Shown here piece by piece: positions 48,401 through 58,240 of a stretch of 64,000 bases of DNA; positions within the stretch are counted from its first letter, which is position 1, and each line of letters opens with the position of its first letter. A program made the translations under genes and the position numbers. Under the pieces are notes generated by a model. The model did no database searches. It worked only from the letters and a program-made list of their open reading frames with translations, and was not told the DNA's origin. The stretch is taken from positions 12,604,001 to 12,668,000 of the forward strand of contig BSBN01001807.1 in NCBI GenBank assembly GCA_027924645.1, read 5' to 3'. The DNA comes from Cunninghamia lanceolata (Eukaryota > Streptophyta > Pinopsida > Cupressales > Cupressaceae).

Positions 48401-49485
48401 TAAAGTCGAAAGCAACCAAAAAAGACAAGAATTTATCTAGGGTGCTTATTGATGCATCAGGCAATAAATATGTTGAGGTAGCTGTACCTCTATCTGACAA
48501 GAGTATCAATGAAGTTCGGGTTGTAGATTACACTATATCAAGAGTTGAGCTCAACAAGCAAACACATGAAAGTGCAAAGGAAGATTTGTTAGCACAATTG
48601 TCTACTTTGTTGGATAGATATGACAGAGACAAAGCAATCAAGGATCAACTTAAGGTACAAGTGGATTAGTTGAAATCAGTACTTCTGAAGATAGCACAAT
48701 CATTAGAGTAGGTAGAACCTGTTGAGACCAGTACAAAGAATGAGGCTTTTCAAAAGGCTAAGAGGATTGGTGCTAAGGGTTAGGAAGTTGATGTCTAGAT
48801 AGAAAGAGTACTTGCCTAAGGTTCACAACTGATAAAGTCATCAATTGAACTTTATAATGACCTGGACAAAGTAGGAAAAGAGGTCATCTAGACACTTGAG
48901 ATCCTATCTCAAGATATGTAGCTCGTTGAACAAGATTTGGATTCATGGAATAAGCTGCGAAAATTCAAAATTGAAGTGTTGGTTGAGCATGGGGTAATCC
49001 CCAACAAAAAGAAATATGTAGAGTACAGGGAGGTAATGATTCACAAGAAGGAAATCATTGAAGGCCTAATTCAAGATTTGAACAAAGATTTGGAAAGGGG
49101 AGAAAGTAAAGCTTTGGATATTTTTGATGAGCTAGTTGAGCTTCCTTATCATATGCTAGATGATAACTAGCAAACGCTCCCTGAAGATGCAGTCATTCAG
49201 GAGTTTACCATCCTGATACAAATAGAGGTAGAAACATAAGTCTTCATATTTGCTTCAATTAATAGGTTGGCGAAATTCTAAACAACTCTGAATAGGCTAC
49301 AGAAGATATTAAATAAGCACAAGAGTGTGCCTGACACCCTCATAGATTCCATCACCTGAGTGCTTACCATTTCTGACAATACACTAAGGCCCGATAGTAA
49401 TGAAGTCCAGGCTACCATGAAGATATAATATGAAGAATTTCTAGAGAAAGATGAAGATGATGAAGAAGTGCTTGAGGACACTTAG
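45493..49485 (+). pseudogene. Large reading frame of unknown function inside N
   Basis: The start is the ATG at 45493 (MSESSPKKKMKYRFQG), whose N-terminus has a basic SPKKKMK patch. The frame runs through a TAG (VNQ position), is split by S5 at 45806 and resumes at 46330 without loss of frame (IIQ continues as LDANLFDIV). The next blocks are EDAQKHYETHTDKC, WLKTSRPTISRWPK, LSKVSTTLKFYMTSYLVYAA and VYEYYLKLTLKESI. Frameshifts occur near 46783, 46935 and 47215. The second half has a Ser/Pro/Thr-rich linker (about 47750-48330) and a charged coiled-coil stretch (about 48500-49130), and ends with an acidic tail (EKDEDDEEVLEDT). Total about 1,150 codons. I recognise no domain. Confidence 0.7.
45806..46324 (-). 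mobile_element. Solo copia LTR S5
   Basis: It is flanked by ACAAT at 45801-45805 and 46325-46329. The plus-strand ends are TGTTAGGG and ataacaaca. The motif acgtggttcacccaaactgg (about 45907-45926) is the reverse complement of the R/U5 block seen in many plant copia LTRs, so the orientation is minus. A G/C-rich block at 46170-46258 holds short inverted copies of ggggcactgcccc. Length is 519 bp with no internal region. Confidence 0.9.
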
Positions 49486-50501
49486 TTATTTTTCCATGCT
49501 TTAGTTATGTTTTTTGTAATTTGTGGATGACAAACTCCATGTCTTTTTGTAAAATTAGATTATAGGAAGTTGTGAGACAAAGTCCTAAGTCAATTGGAAC
49601 TCTGATTTTGAATAATTCAAATTAGTTGTAATTTCCCTATTTTTTCTCTTAGCCTCTCCCTATAATTAAAGAGGGGCTCTTATGTAAATATTATCTTTTA
49701 GTTATTGAAGTCAAACACTATTGAATTGAAGAGCATTTTGAAACTTTGTGTTCAAGTTGTAAATCATATTTTATCAATAATAAGAAAAGCAAGTGGGCGT
49801 TCAATATTTGTCTTGAAACAAACTTGTGGTGCATTGGAGATGTTCTTATGTCTTTTCCCTTGTACTTTTTTATGCATTTGATCAAATTGTAGTGTGAGTT
49901 TGGATAATCTGGGAGATGTTCTAAAGATGATTTTGGAGACTTTGAACTACAACATTATCTTTGGATTTGTGTTTTATGTTTGTGAGTGGAAGATACTTGA
50001 AAGACTTTGAGTTGCTGGTTATCTTCTATGTTCGTTTGATCTCTTTTAGAATCCTGGGGAGACTTTGGGCTGCAACTTATTCTATACTTTTTCAACTTCA
50101 AGTCAGCATAAGAGGCAACAAAAGACTTTGTGCTTTTGTAGGTTTCTTGGTATTAACTCATTCTGGTATCACTTTGAGTATTCTTACTTTTATTCAATTT
50201 GGATATTGGTTATTATTGTTCCAACAAGTGGTTTTTAGTTTATCACACTTTGTAAGAATCAAGGATCTGATATTAAAATTTTGTAAGTGAACATCTTTTC
50301 TGAAATAAGAGAAATAGATGATATGGCAACATCCACAGGTTAGTTTTTTAGTGTATATAAACATAGTTAAGTACTTGTTGATTGTAAAGGGCAATAAGAA
50401 GGGAGCCTCCCCTTTCCGAGAGGAGAGATTTATCTCATCACATTATGGTTGATATAATCATTTTGATATCATTTAGTTGATAACAAAATATTCACCCAAC
50501 A
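49486..50501 (+). other. Right part of N: degenerate repeats and promoter-like end
   Basis: No convincing coding. The octamer agactttg recurs at 49937, 50002, 50060 and 50123 in related contexts, a decayed tandem repeat of about 60 bp. An open stretch at 49961-50290 overlaps these repeats, is very hydrophobic and is taken as chance. A ccctataattaaagagggg element near 49660 is also TATA-like. Confidence 0.6.
50354..50361 (+). promoter_or_regulatory. TATA-like box near the right end of N
   Basis: TATATAAA lies about 145 bases before the end of N. It is followed by gcaataagaa (possible polyadenylation signal) and an inverted repeat gggagcctcccc. The spacing fits a U3-R-U5 layout. Confidence 0.45.
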
Positions 50502-50640
50502 ACATCCCTCCCAGATATGGAATGTTATTATCCAAAAAATGGGCCGCCACTATTTGAGGAAGTATTCAAATGTATTCATCTTATGCTATGATCCCTATGG
50601 ATGGAAGATAATTCATACTTGATAGGGAGAAGAGAGTCTC
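50502..50640 (+). pseudogene. H protease, second part
   Basis: PPRYGMLLSKKWAATI, a TGA, and GSIQMYSSYAMIPMDGR are the conserved C-terminal blocks of Tat-type proteases. They join to VDI at 43979 once N is removed. Confidence 0.85.
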
Positions 50641-50940
50641 CTCAAGTTTAGATGATTTTGGAGATCAGAATGAAAGTAGCCATCAAGTATGGGATCAAAA
50701 AGCTAAAGGTCTTAGGAGATTCTAAACTTGTGGTCTCTCATATTAGATCTTGATATGCCTCTAAAAATTTAAGACTCAAGCAATACATAAATTTTGTCTG
50801 GGATACAATTGAGACATTTGATGCTTTTTCAATTGATTGGGTAGAAAGAACTAACAATGCGATGGCTGATTTTTTGGCCAACATAGCAATCAAGTCAGAG
50901 GGTTTGACTTTAGTAGGGATTTAAAAGGTGGAACTACTGA
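50641..50940 (+). pseudogene. H additional RNase H (aRH), C-terminal half
   Basis: AIKYGIKKLKVLGDSKLVVSHIRS and later DWVERTNNAMADFLANIAI match the second half of the archaeal-type RNase H seen in T. The first half with the DG and NNxAEYEAL motifs is missing, so the domain is truncated. It lies between protease and reverse transcriptase, as in T. Confidence 0.75.
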
Positions 50941-52140
50941 CTAGACCACCTATCCCTAACAATATCGTCATTGGCAAGTTTTCAATGATGACCAAGATCT
51001 ATACAGATTCATAAATTGTATAGATGAGTATCAAGGACAGGAAATAGATTTTCAAAATTTCATTGAAAAGGTTGATGGGAAGGACACCATTTTTGGCAAT
51101 GAGGTCATACAACTAAAGACAAATAATATCCCAAGGGGATTGGTGGCTTTGGAGTGGGTATTTGATGGAGCAGATAGTCAACTTGCTAGGCCTGCACCTT
51201 TGCATCAAAATGACTTGGAGGAAATAAATATTGGGGTTGAAGCCCAACTAAGAAATGTCTATATAGGTAAGACACTAAATCCTAAGATTAGATCCATGCT
51301 CATCTCTTTTCTTAGGAAGTATAAAAAAGTTTTTGGCTAGTCTTGTGATGACCTCAAGGCATATAGGGAAGATTTGTTTCAGCATGAAATTCTATTGAAA
51401 CTAGATGCAAAAGCTTTTAGACAGAAATAGAGGCCCATAAATCCCACCCTAGCACCCAGGATGCAACAAGAATTAGCCAAACTTAGTGAGGGGGTATTAT
51501 TAAACTGATTAGGCATTCAACTTGGGTGTCAAATTTTGTCCTTGTTAGGAAAAAGAATGGTGACACTAGACTCTGTGTTGACTTTAGAAATATAAACATC
51601 TCATCATTGAATGATAATTACCCTCTGCCTAATATGGAAGCTATGTTATAGAGGGTAACTGGATGTGAACTTCTGTTGATGATGGATAGTTTTTCTAGCT
51701 ATAACCAGGTGGTAGTGAAAGAGTCAGAGCAGTTTAAAACTACTTTCACTACTCCATGGGGCACTTATGTTTATATCAGGATGCCTTTTGGACTAACTAA
51801 TGCTAGGGCCACTTTTCAAAGGGCTATGAATGTAGCCCTTTTTGACCTAATAAATGTTATCATGGTTGTGTACCAAGATGACTTAATTGCCTTCTCTAAA
51901 AAAGAGGAACCCCATTGTAACCACCTAGAGTATATTTTTATAAGAAGTATGGATTATGGTATATCATTGAACCCCAAGAAATGTGTATTTGGGGTAATTG
52001 AGGGGAAATTATTAGGTCATATTGTCTCCAAAGATAGAATCAAAATTGACCTTGAGAGAGTAGCTGCCATTGAGAAGATTCCCCAAGCTAAGACAATCAA
52101 AGGAATTCAATCATTTTTTGGGTAGATAAACTTCATTTGA
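50941..52140 (+). pseudogene. H reverse transcriptase with N-terminal linker
   Basis: The linker includes the open segment at 51140-51340 and PINPTLAPRMQQELAKL. Reverse transcriptase follows: HSTWVSNFVLVRKKNGDTRLCVDF, LLMMDSFSSYNQVVVKESEQF, FTTPWGTYVYIRMPFGLTNA and VYQDDLIAFSKKEE (YQDD at 51871-51882, intact). The thumb region follows with SLNPKKCVFGVIEGKLLGHI. Stops at Gln positions include the one at PNMEAML*RV. Confidence 0.92.
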
Positions 52141-52860
52141 AGATTTGTCCCCAACTTTGCAAAAAAAACTAAGTCCATCTCCAAGATTTTGAAAAAGGGA
52201 CAAAGTTTGACTTGGGAATGTGAGGCAATTACATCTTTTCATGATATCAAAGAGTCAATCAAACAAGCCCCTGTATTGGCCTCTCCTAATTTTGCCAAAC
52301 CATTCCAGTTGTTTTCTTTTGTTTCTTTTCATATTGTAGCAGCAATATTGTTGCAAAAGAACAGTGATGGTTTTGAACAACCCATCTCATTCTTTAGTAA
52401 ATCTTTCCAATCTGCTGAGCTAAAATATGATTCCATGGAAAAACATTCATATGCATTAGTTAAGGTTGTGAAAATTTTTAGGCCTTATCTAGTAAGAGAG
52501 AGAATTATAGAATATGTTACACATGCAACATTGAAGGATATCTTTATGCAACATGAAGTTATTGGTAGGATATGCAGATGGATAAACAAGGTCCAAGAAT
52601 TCAACATAGAAATTCAGATCACCAAGTTGGTTGGAGGTTCGGGACTAGCAAGGCTTATGGAAAAATCTAATTTGGAATCAACTCAAATAAATTGTGTGAC
52701 TGATATGCCTTTGTCAAAAAAATACAATTTGGGAGAGTCAGGTTGGTACAAGTATATCATATTTTATCTGAACCATTTGAGATGTCCTGAAAATTTAAGT
52801 GATAATCAGAAAAGAACTCTAAAGTTGCAAGGTTTGAAGTTTGTCATTTTAAAATAAGAT
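52141..52860 (+). pseudogene. H RNase H
   Basis: The open segment 52189-52857 contains SLTWECEAITSFHDIKESI, LFSFVSFHIVAAILLQKN, QPISFFSKSFQSAELKY and MEKHSYALVKVVKIF. The first catalytic Asp region reads SFVSFH instead of the usual acidic motif. The domain is otherwise the best preserved long frame of H. Confidence 0.88.
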
Positions 52861-54220
52861 TTGTACTAGAAGAATGGAGGTGGTTCTTTGCTAAGATGTC
52901 TAGATGAATCTACAGTAGAGCAAGTTTTGAAGGACATGCATAGTGGAAATTGTGGAGGACATTTTATGGCCAAGACTACTTCTCATAAAATTCTCAGAAT
53001 AGGATATCGCCAAGAACTTAGAGAGGTCATGGTTCTATTTTTGTTGTAGTTTATAGATTTTCCAAGATGTCACATTTTATTACTTGTAAGAAAACTAATG
53101 ATGCGGTACACAACTAATTTGTTTTATAGAGAAATTGTTAGCTTGCATGGATTACTCAGGAGTATAGTATCGGATAGGAATGTGAGATTTGTTGGTCATG
53201 TTTGGAGGATATTATGGAAGAAAATAAATACATAATTAAAGTTTAGTTTAGCAGACACTTATAATTTGGTAAGGAAATGTGAAGCATGTTAGAAATTCTC
53301 TTGTAAGTTGAAATGGTCTAGAATTTTTCCATTAAGACCTCAAATTGTAGAGCCCCCCTTTCAACAATGAGGCTTAGATTTCATTGGTGAAATTTTTGAA
53401 AAGTCCAATGGAGGTTTCAAGTGGACACTAGTAGCAACTGATTATTTCACCATGTGGATAAAACCAATCCCAAATAGAAAGGATACTAGTAGGATTGTTG
53501 TAGATTTCATCATGGATCACATCATTTCTAGGTTTAGGGTACCAAACAAGTTACTTATAGATAATGCCATGTGTTTTAGATCAGCTAAGGTAATGAATCT
53601 TGGCACTGAGTATGGAATCAATTTATCCCATTCTTCACCTTACCACCCATAGGAAATGACCAGGTAGAATCAAGTAACAAAATCCCAATGAAGATTATTA
53701 AGAGGATGTTGGAAAAAAATAAGAAGGCTTGGGACTCAAAGCTAAAATTGGCCTTATGGGCAGACAGAGTGCCTGTGAAGAAATCTATAGGAAAATCACC
53801 TTATGAACTTGTATATGGCATGAATGCAAATATGCCTATCAATAATTTATTGCCTATATATAAGTTTATTCAGGAACATTTTGATGATCTGGATGATTCC
53901 ATGACATGCATGATAAACCAATTGATAGAATTGGATGAAACAAGGAGAAAAACACAAATAGAAATTGTCAAGAAGCAACAATAGGTAAAATATTTGTTTG
54001 ACAAGAAAGCTAAAGATAAGAGGTTTAAGTGCAGGGGATGATATTAGTCTAGAATGCAAGAGCATAGGAAATAGGGAAACATAGGAAGTTTGATTCCATG
54101 TGGCTGGGACCATATATCATACTGAATATCCATGGAGAGAACTCCTATTTCCTAAAAAGTTTGTCTGGAGAATACCAAGAATTTCCTATGCACGAAAAAT
54201 TATTGAAACACTTTTTCTCA
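52861..54220 (+). pseudogene. H integrase, with a foreign insert
   Basis: The zinc-finger region starts MHSGNCGGHFMAKTTSHKILRIGY (about 52936-53008), is interrupted by a chromovirus-like patch, and resumes at 53262 as YNLVRKCEAC*KFSCKLKW. The core follows with TLVATDYFTMWIKPI, LLIDNAMCF and, after a frameshift near 53660, VESSNKIPMKIIKRM (catalytic Glu present). It continues with SIGKSPYELVYGMNA. The C-terminus GPYIILNIHGENSYFLKSL ends near 54220 (KLLKHFFS). Confidence 0.88.
53009..53261 (+). other. Foreign chromovirus-type integrase patch inside H integrase
   Basis: This stretch reads [26 protein letters not shown] and LHGLLRSIVSDRNVRFVGH across a frameshift. It is homologous to the integrase core of G2 (about 31440-31680), not to the H or T core. 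It begins at ccaagaact, matching the LPRT block of G2 near 31435. It lies between two halves of the H zinc finger and replaces a few residues (YYWP...D). Confidence 0.82.
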
Positions 54221-54414
54221 TAAGCTTATGCTCATTTTTCTTTTGTGCTTAGTAGTTAGGGTTTTTTGCTCCTTGTGTTGTGTTGTACAGTTATGGTTGT
54301 TTTTTAACCCATAATGTAGTGTTTTTGTTTTGTTTGTTTGGTGTAGTCTGTGTCCTGAAGTTTTTTGTTTTCTCACCACATTCCATTGAAATGTGCATCT
54401 GTAGACAAAGCCAC
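54221..54414 (+). other. H 3' untranslated region
   Basis: Short T-rich stretch between integrase and the 3' LTR. No clear polypurine tract. Confidence 0.5.
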
Positions 54415-56855
54415 TGTTAGGACCTACAATTTTCTAGGGTTTTAGGGTCACTTTTACAAAGTGTTATCCCTAATGTTAAAAAACCTAAACTCTTCCTTCC
54501 AATGGTGTGCTTTAATTTATGTTTTGTTGTTGACCCCTTGGTCCTATTTGTTGATCTTTTAAGTTATGAATTGAGCCTCTATATATCATGTTTTACTGGT
54601 CCCTTTGTCCTAACCTACTGGTTGAGAGTGCCTGTGAATATTTGAAAATATTAATGCTTAAGTCTATAGTGTGTGTGGTGAATTGTGATGATGACACTTG
54701 GCAGTCTAGCGTGCACCTGCAAGATTTAGAGACTTGTACTTTGTCAAGGTTACACTGCTGTGGAATGATGCCATTTTTCTAGTGGGCTCGTGGTCTTGCT
54801 AAAGCTGAAGCTAAGGGAAATCTAGCTGTGTAGTCTTTGATTGGTCGCGCACTACGGTGAAGGACATGTTGATAGATCTGAGTTGGCATCACACGGTTGT
54901 GATTTCATGCCATGTGTATGGGACCTAGAAAGCACACGAGGTGCTTGAAAGATAGTGCATTCCACTTGGTAGTCTAGTGTGATTCTACATTGTCAAAAAC
55001 TTGGGACCTGATGGGGAGCACGGGGACACGAGATGATGACACATGGAAAAGTTTTGAAGATTTACATGGAAAGCTTTCTCTTATGGCACAAATTGATTGG
55101 TCAAAGACTTTTCAATGCACATGGTGGATTTTCAATTATCCTGAATTACCTTGAGCTATTGACCTTGCTGTGACAAGCCTTGTATCAACAGTCTACATTC
55201 AAAATTTGAAACTGCCTATTGCAGATAGTCTAGTTGAGTACAGGAGCAATAATGGTGGAATGACTGTTGCACGCCAATTTTCTCATGAAAAATAAAGTTC
55301 TCAACTATGTTCTGGTAGGAGCTAGGGTCTGTGAAGCATAAAGTTTCCATTCAAGCATAGAGGTTTGTGATTTGACACTAGTTACATTTCATCTTCTAAT
55401 CTTGCATTTTAGTTAGGTTATTAGTAAATTGATTGGACATTTGGTATCTGTGTGAGATATTTTTACATGCAGTCTCTGATAAGCTATGAATAGTTCATGC
55501 CTCATTTTGCTACTTCTATAATTGTGATGTGATCTTTAGAGATTTCCAGATAAGGGTCAAGTGTACGAAACCGTGCTGGAAATGGACCGATGGCGATTGT
55601 TGGTAAGTGGGAAGTACTTAGATGAAGAGTCTTCATCCCTTTTTAGCTATAAAGGGAAGTGTTTACATGATCAATTTACATCATTTTTTTCCCTAGACAC
55701 GATGCATGGTATTTTCCTTTCTATTTTGCCTTTTGTGTTCTCCATTTATGAAAGAAGCATGCCTCTATTTTCATGGTTACAAATACATCCATTTTGAATT
55801 AAGAACAAGGAGAGTGTTGTCTAGGGAATGGATGGTTCAGGTAAAAATAAGCCTATGGCATCAGTAGCCTTACTACTCCCTCAAAATCACTTAGTAGTAG
55901 TGTCATCCTTGTGAGGGAGAGTTTAGGTTTCTTGAATACTCTAGCTGCATGCAATTGCCAGGACAGAGCAGAGGGAATTGTTGAAATTCTAACAATCTTG
56001 GCTGATTGGAAAAATTAGATGGTAAGACAAAGAGGCATCATTATGTTCTCTTCTCCTTTCTAGATCAAGTGACACCCATTAGAAGCACAATTGTGATAGC
56101 TAAAGAGTTTCATGTTTGGGTGATCCAGTTAGTGATGAGGAGTTGGGATTCTATTGATAGAATCAAAGAATTAAATGTTTAAATGGTATCAACCTCTTCA
56201 TCACCATCCTTCAATAGACATACATGATTGCCTTAGGTTCTAATAGTTAAGATATCTTTCAATAGTCCTAAGGGTTCTGACGTTTGGCATCCCTATATTG
56301 AAAGATGAGGAGTCATGGGGACAACCTAACTACCCATGCTCAAGGAATAAAGGTAAAACACAAAAGGTACTTATCTTGAACTAACTAGGGAAGTTTAAAA
56401 TTGGTTCATGTTCTCTAATGCAACTGAATATTGTTGTAAACTTTTGAGGGAATCTTGATGTAATGTATGAGCTCCCCTTATGTTATAAAAGGGCGGTGCT
56501 CATTGGTTTGAGTGTTGGAAAACTTCTAGGATATTTGTTGTATTTGTTTATTGTCATTGGGATAGGAACAAAGCATCTCTTTGTGTCATTTGTCAAGAGT
56601 ATGTACTCTCTAGTTTGAAAGATATAAATAGAGTACTTGTCCTTGTAACTTTTGTCTCCAACATATGTTGTAGCAGCTATTTGAATAAAATAGCAAATGG
56701 TTGTTTTATCTTCATTTAGACATTTGCTATTATGTGTTTACTTCTTGTATTAGTTTCTCGTCAAGCAGTAGAATAAATCTTTTCAGGAAATAAATGGTGT
56801 CTGTTATGATGTAATAGGATAACTAATTATGAGAGTTGCATAGAAAAGAGATTTG

Positions 56856-56873
56856 ACTAATTGACATCAATAT
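56856..56873. repeat. LINE target-site duplication (left copy)
   Basis: ACTAATTGACATCAATAT, 18 bases, is repeated at 63020-63037. The unfilled site is present in the other LTR at about 40447-40465. Confidence 0.95.
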
Positions 56874-57059
56874 TTTTTTTAAAAGGGGGTAAAATTTTAT
56901 TAATCCAAAAGATAAAAACAAAGATCAAAGGTTACAAAATCTACACAGCCCACCAAATGGCCAGAGAAACCCAACAAGAAAACATCTAGACCCACCACAA
57001 CCAGAGAGAGTCTCGCCCCCAAAAACCCCTAAACGAGACCTCTATTTACCCATACATAT

Positions 57060-57560
57060 CTTCTAGAATCAACTTATCTAAGCATTGAGAGTGATCCAAG
57101 GTCAAATGCTCCTACTTTCCCACATTCCAATCATCCATTTTCTTCGAAGCCCATTTAGCCAGGTAATCAACCACCTTATTCCATTCCCTAGGAATGTGAA
57201 CAAAGGAAACATACTCCAATGAATTACTCAGATGAAGAATCTGCCTAACCACTAAAGCCAACTACCAATTAACCCCATCATATTTTTGGCCATTCAACAT
57301 ATTAATCATAATATGAGAATCTACCTCACAAATAACCTTGTGCAAGCTAAGAGCACACCCTCATTCTAAAGAATAAAGAACAGATGCAATTTTTAGTCTG
57401 AAATGCCTTATAAATGGAAATTAAGAAGAGCACATCATTAGAGCTATCCCTCCTGACCCCCCCAATCCCAACATGTCTAGGATTCCCCCTGGAGGACCCA
57501 TCAATATTGATCTTGAAGACACTTGCAGGCAGAGGAGACCAGCAACCATCCCTCTGAGTC
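57060..57560 (-). pseudogene. LINE ORF2 RNase H domain
   Basis: The minus strand reads VFKINIDGSSRGNPRHVGIGG near 57520-57460, the opening of the plant RVT_3-type RNase H. Later come VICEVDSHIMINML and VSFVHIPREWNKVVDYLAKWA. The order and residues match the RNase H at the end of plant L1 ORF2. A few TAG stops interrupt it. Confidence 0.82.
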
Positions 57561-57849
57561 TTCTTAATAGGGTGCTAAATTCTCTTTGACAAAGAAGACT
57601 TCACACTACTTCCCACTAATGTCAAACTCTGCATCACCACTAGATCACCTCAATTTGGAGGAATAGACAGATCACATCTAGCAGATAAGGTTTCTTGGAG
57701 CATATCAATAATCCTCTGCTAGAGTTGTTGGGCCACCATTCTCTTGCCCTTAAATATTCTACGATTCCTTTCCAACTAAAGTTGCCATAAGATGTATGAG
57801 GGGTAATTTCCCATGCTACCTAAAGGAAGAAGGCCTTGGCTGGGGGTCT

Positions 57850-58240
57850 CCCTATACATCTCCAAAATTCAACCAATGAGGAAGCATGAACACATGACTA
57901 TTTCCAAGCCTCCCACCAAAGTGCCAAATCACCCTAGCAAAGGAACATTGGAAAAATAAATGAGAAGAGTATTCCTCATTGTTACCATATAGGACACATA
58001 TATATATATAGACCCTGAAATCCTCTCTTCTACAAAATTTTCCATGTGAGGCACCTATTTCAAGCCACCAGCCAAAGGAAAATGTTGCATTCAGGCCAAG
58101 TGAATGTATTCCACACATTCTTCCACTAGGGAACACCAATCCCCCTGTAATTCTATCTATCCAACTCTTGATAAGCTGAGGCCATCGAATACAATCCCTT
58201 AGGATTAGGGCTCCAAGCCAAGCATCCTTCTCAATCAAAG
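57850..58240 (-). pseudogene. LINE ORF2 zf-RVT (C-terminal Cys/His) region
   Basis: An open stretch of 128 codons ends with CVLYGNNEEYSSHLFFQCSFARVIW. This is the C-x2-[CY]-x7-H-x4-C motif at the end of plant LINE reverse transcriptases; the second Cys is changed to Tyr. Confidence 0.82.

Larger units (their letters stand above)
43980..50501 (+). mobile_element. N: 6.5-kb LTR-like unit without gag or pol
   Basis: The unit starts TGTTATCCTTG and ends ttcacccaaca. It has the TG...CA ends and 5-bp TSD of a retroviral-type integration. I find no second copy of either end inside it, no primer site and no gag or pol. A TATA-like box lies 150 bases before the right end, where an LTR promoter would be. 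The contents in order are a 0.7-kb AT-rich region, a hairpin array, a long decayed reading frame (split by S5) and a 1-kb repeat-bearing tail. The best reading is a giant solo LTR of about 6.0 kb before S5; a nonautonomous element with lost LTRs is the alternative. Confidence 0.8.

Noticed and set aside
49961..50290. 109-codon open stretch rich in Leu, Phe and Ile, like a membrane protein
   Set aside because: It overlaps the degenerate 60-bp repeats in T-rich DNA, which give hydrophobic translations by composition.
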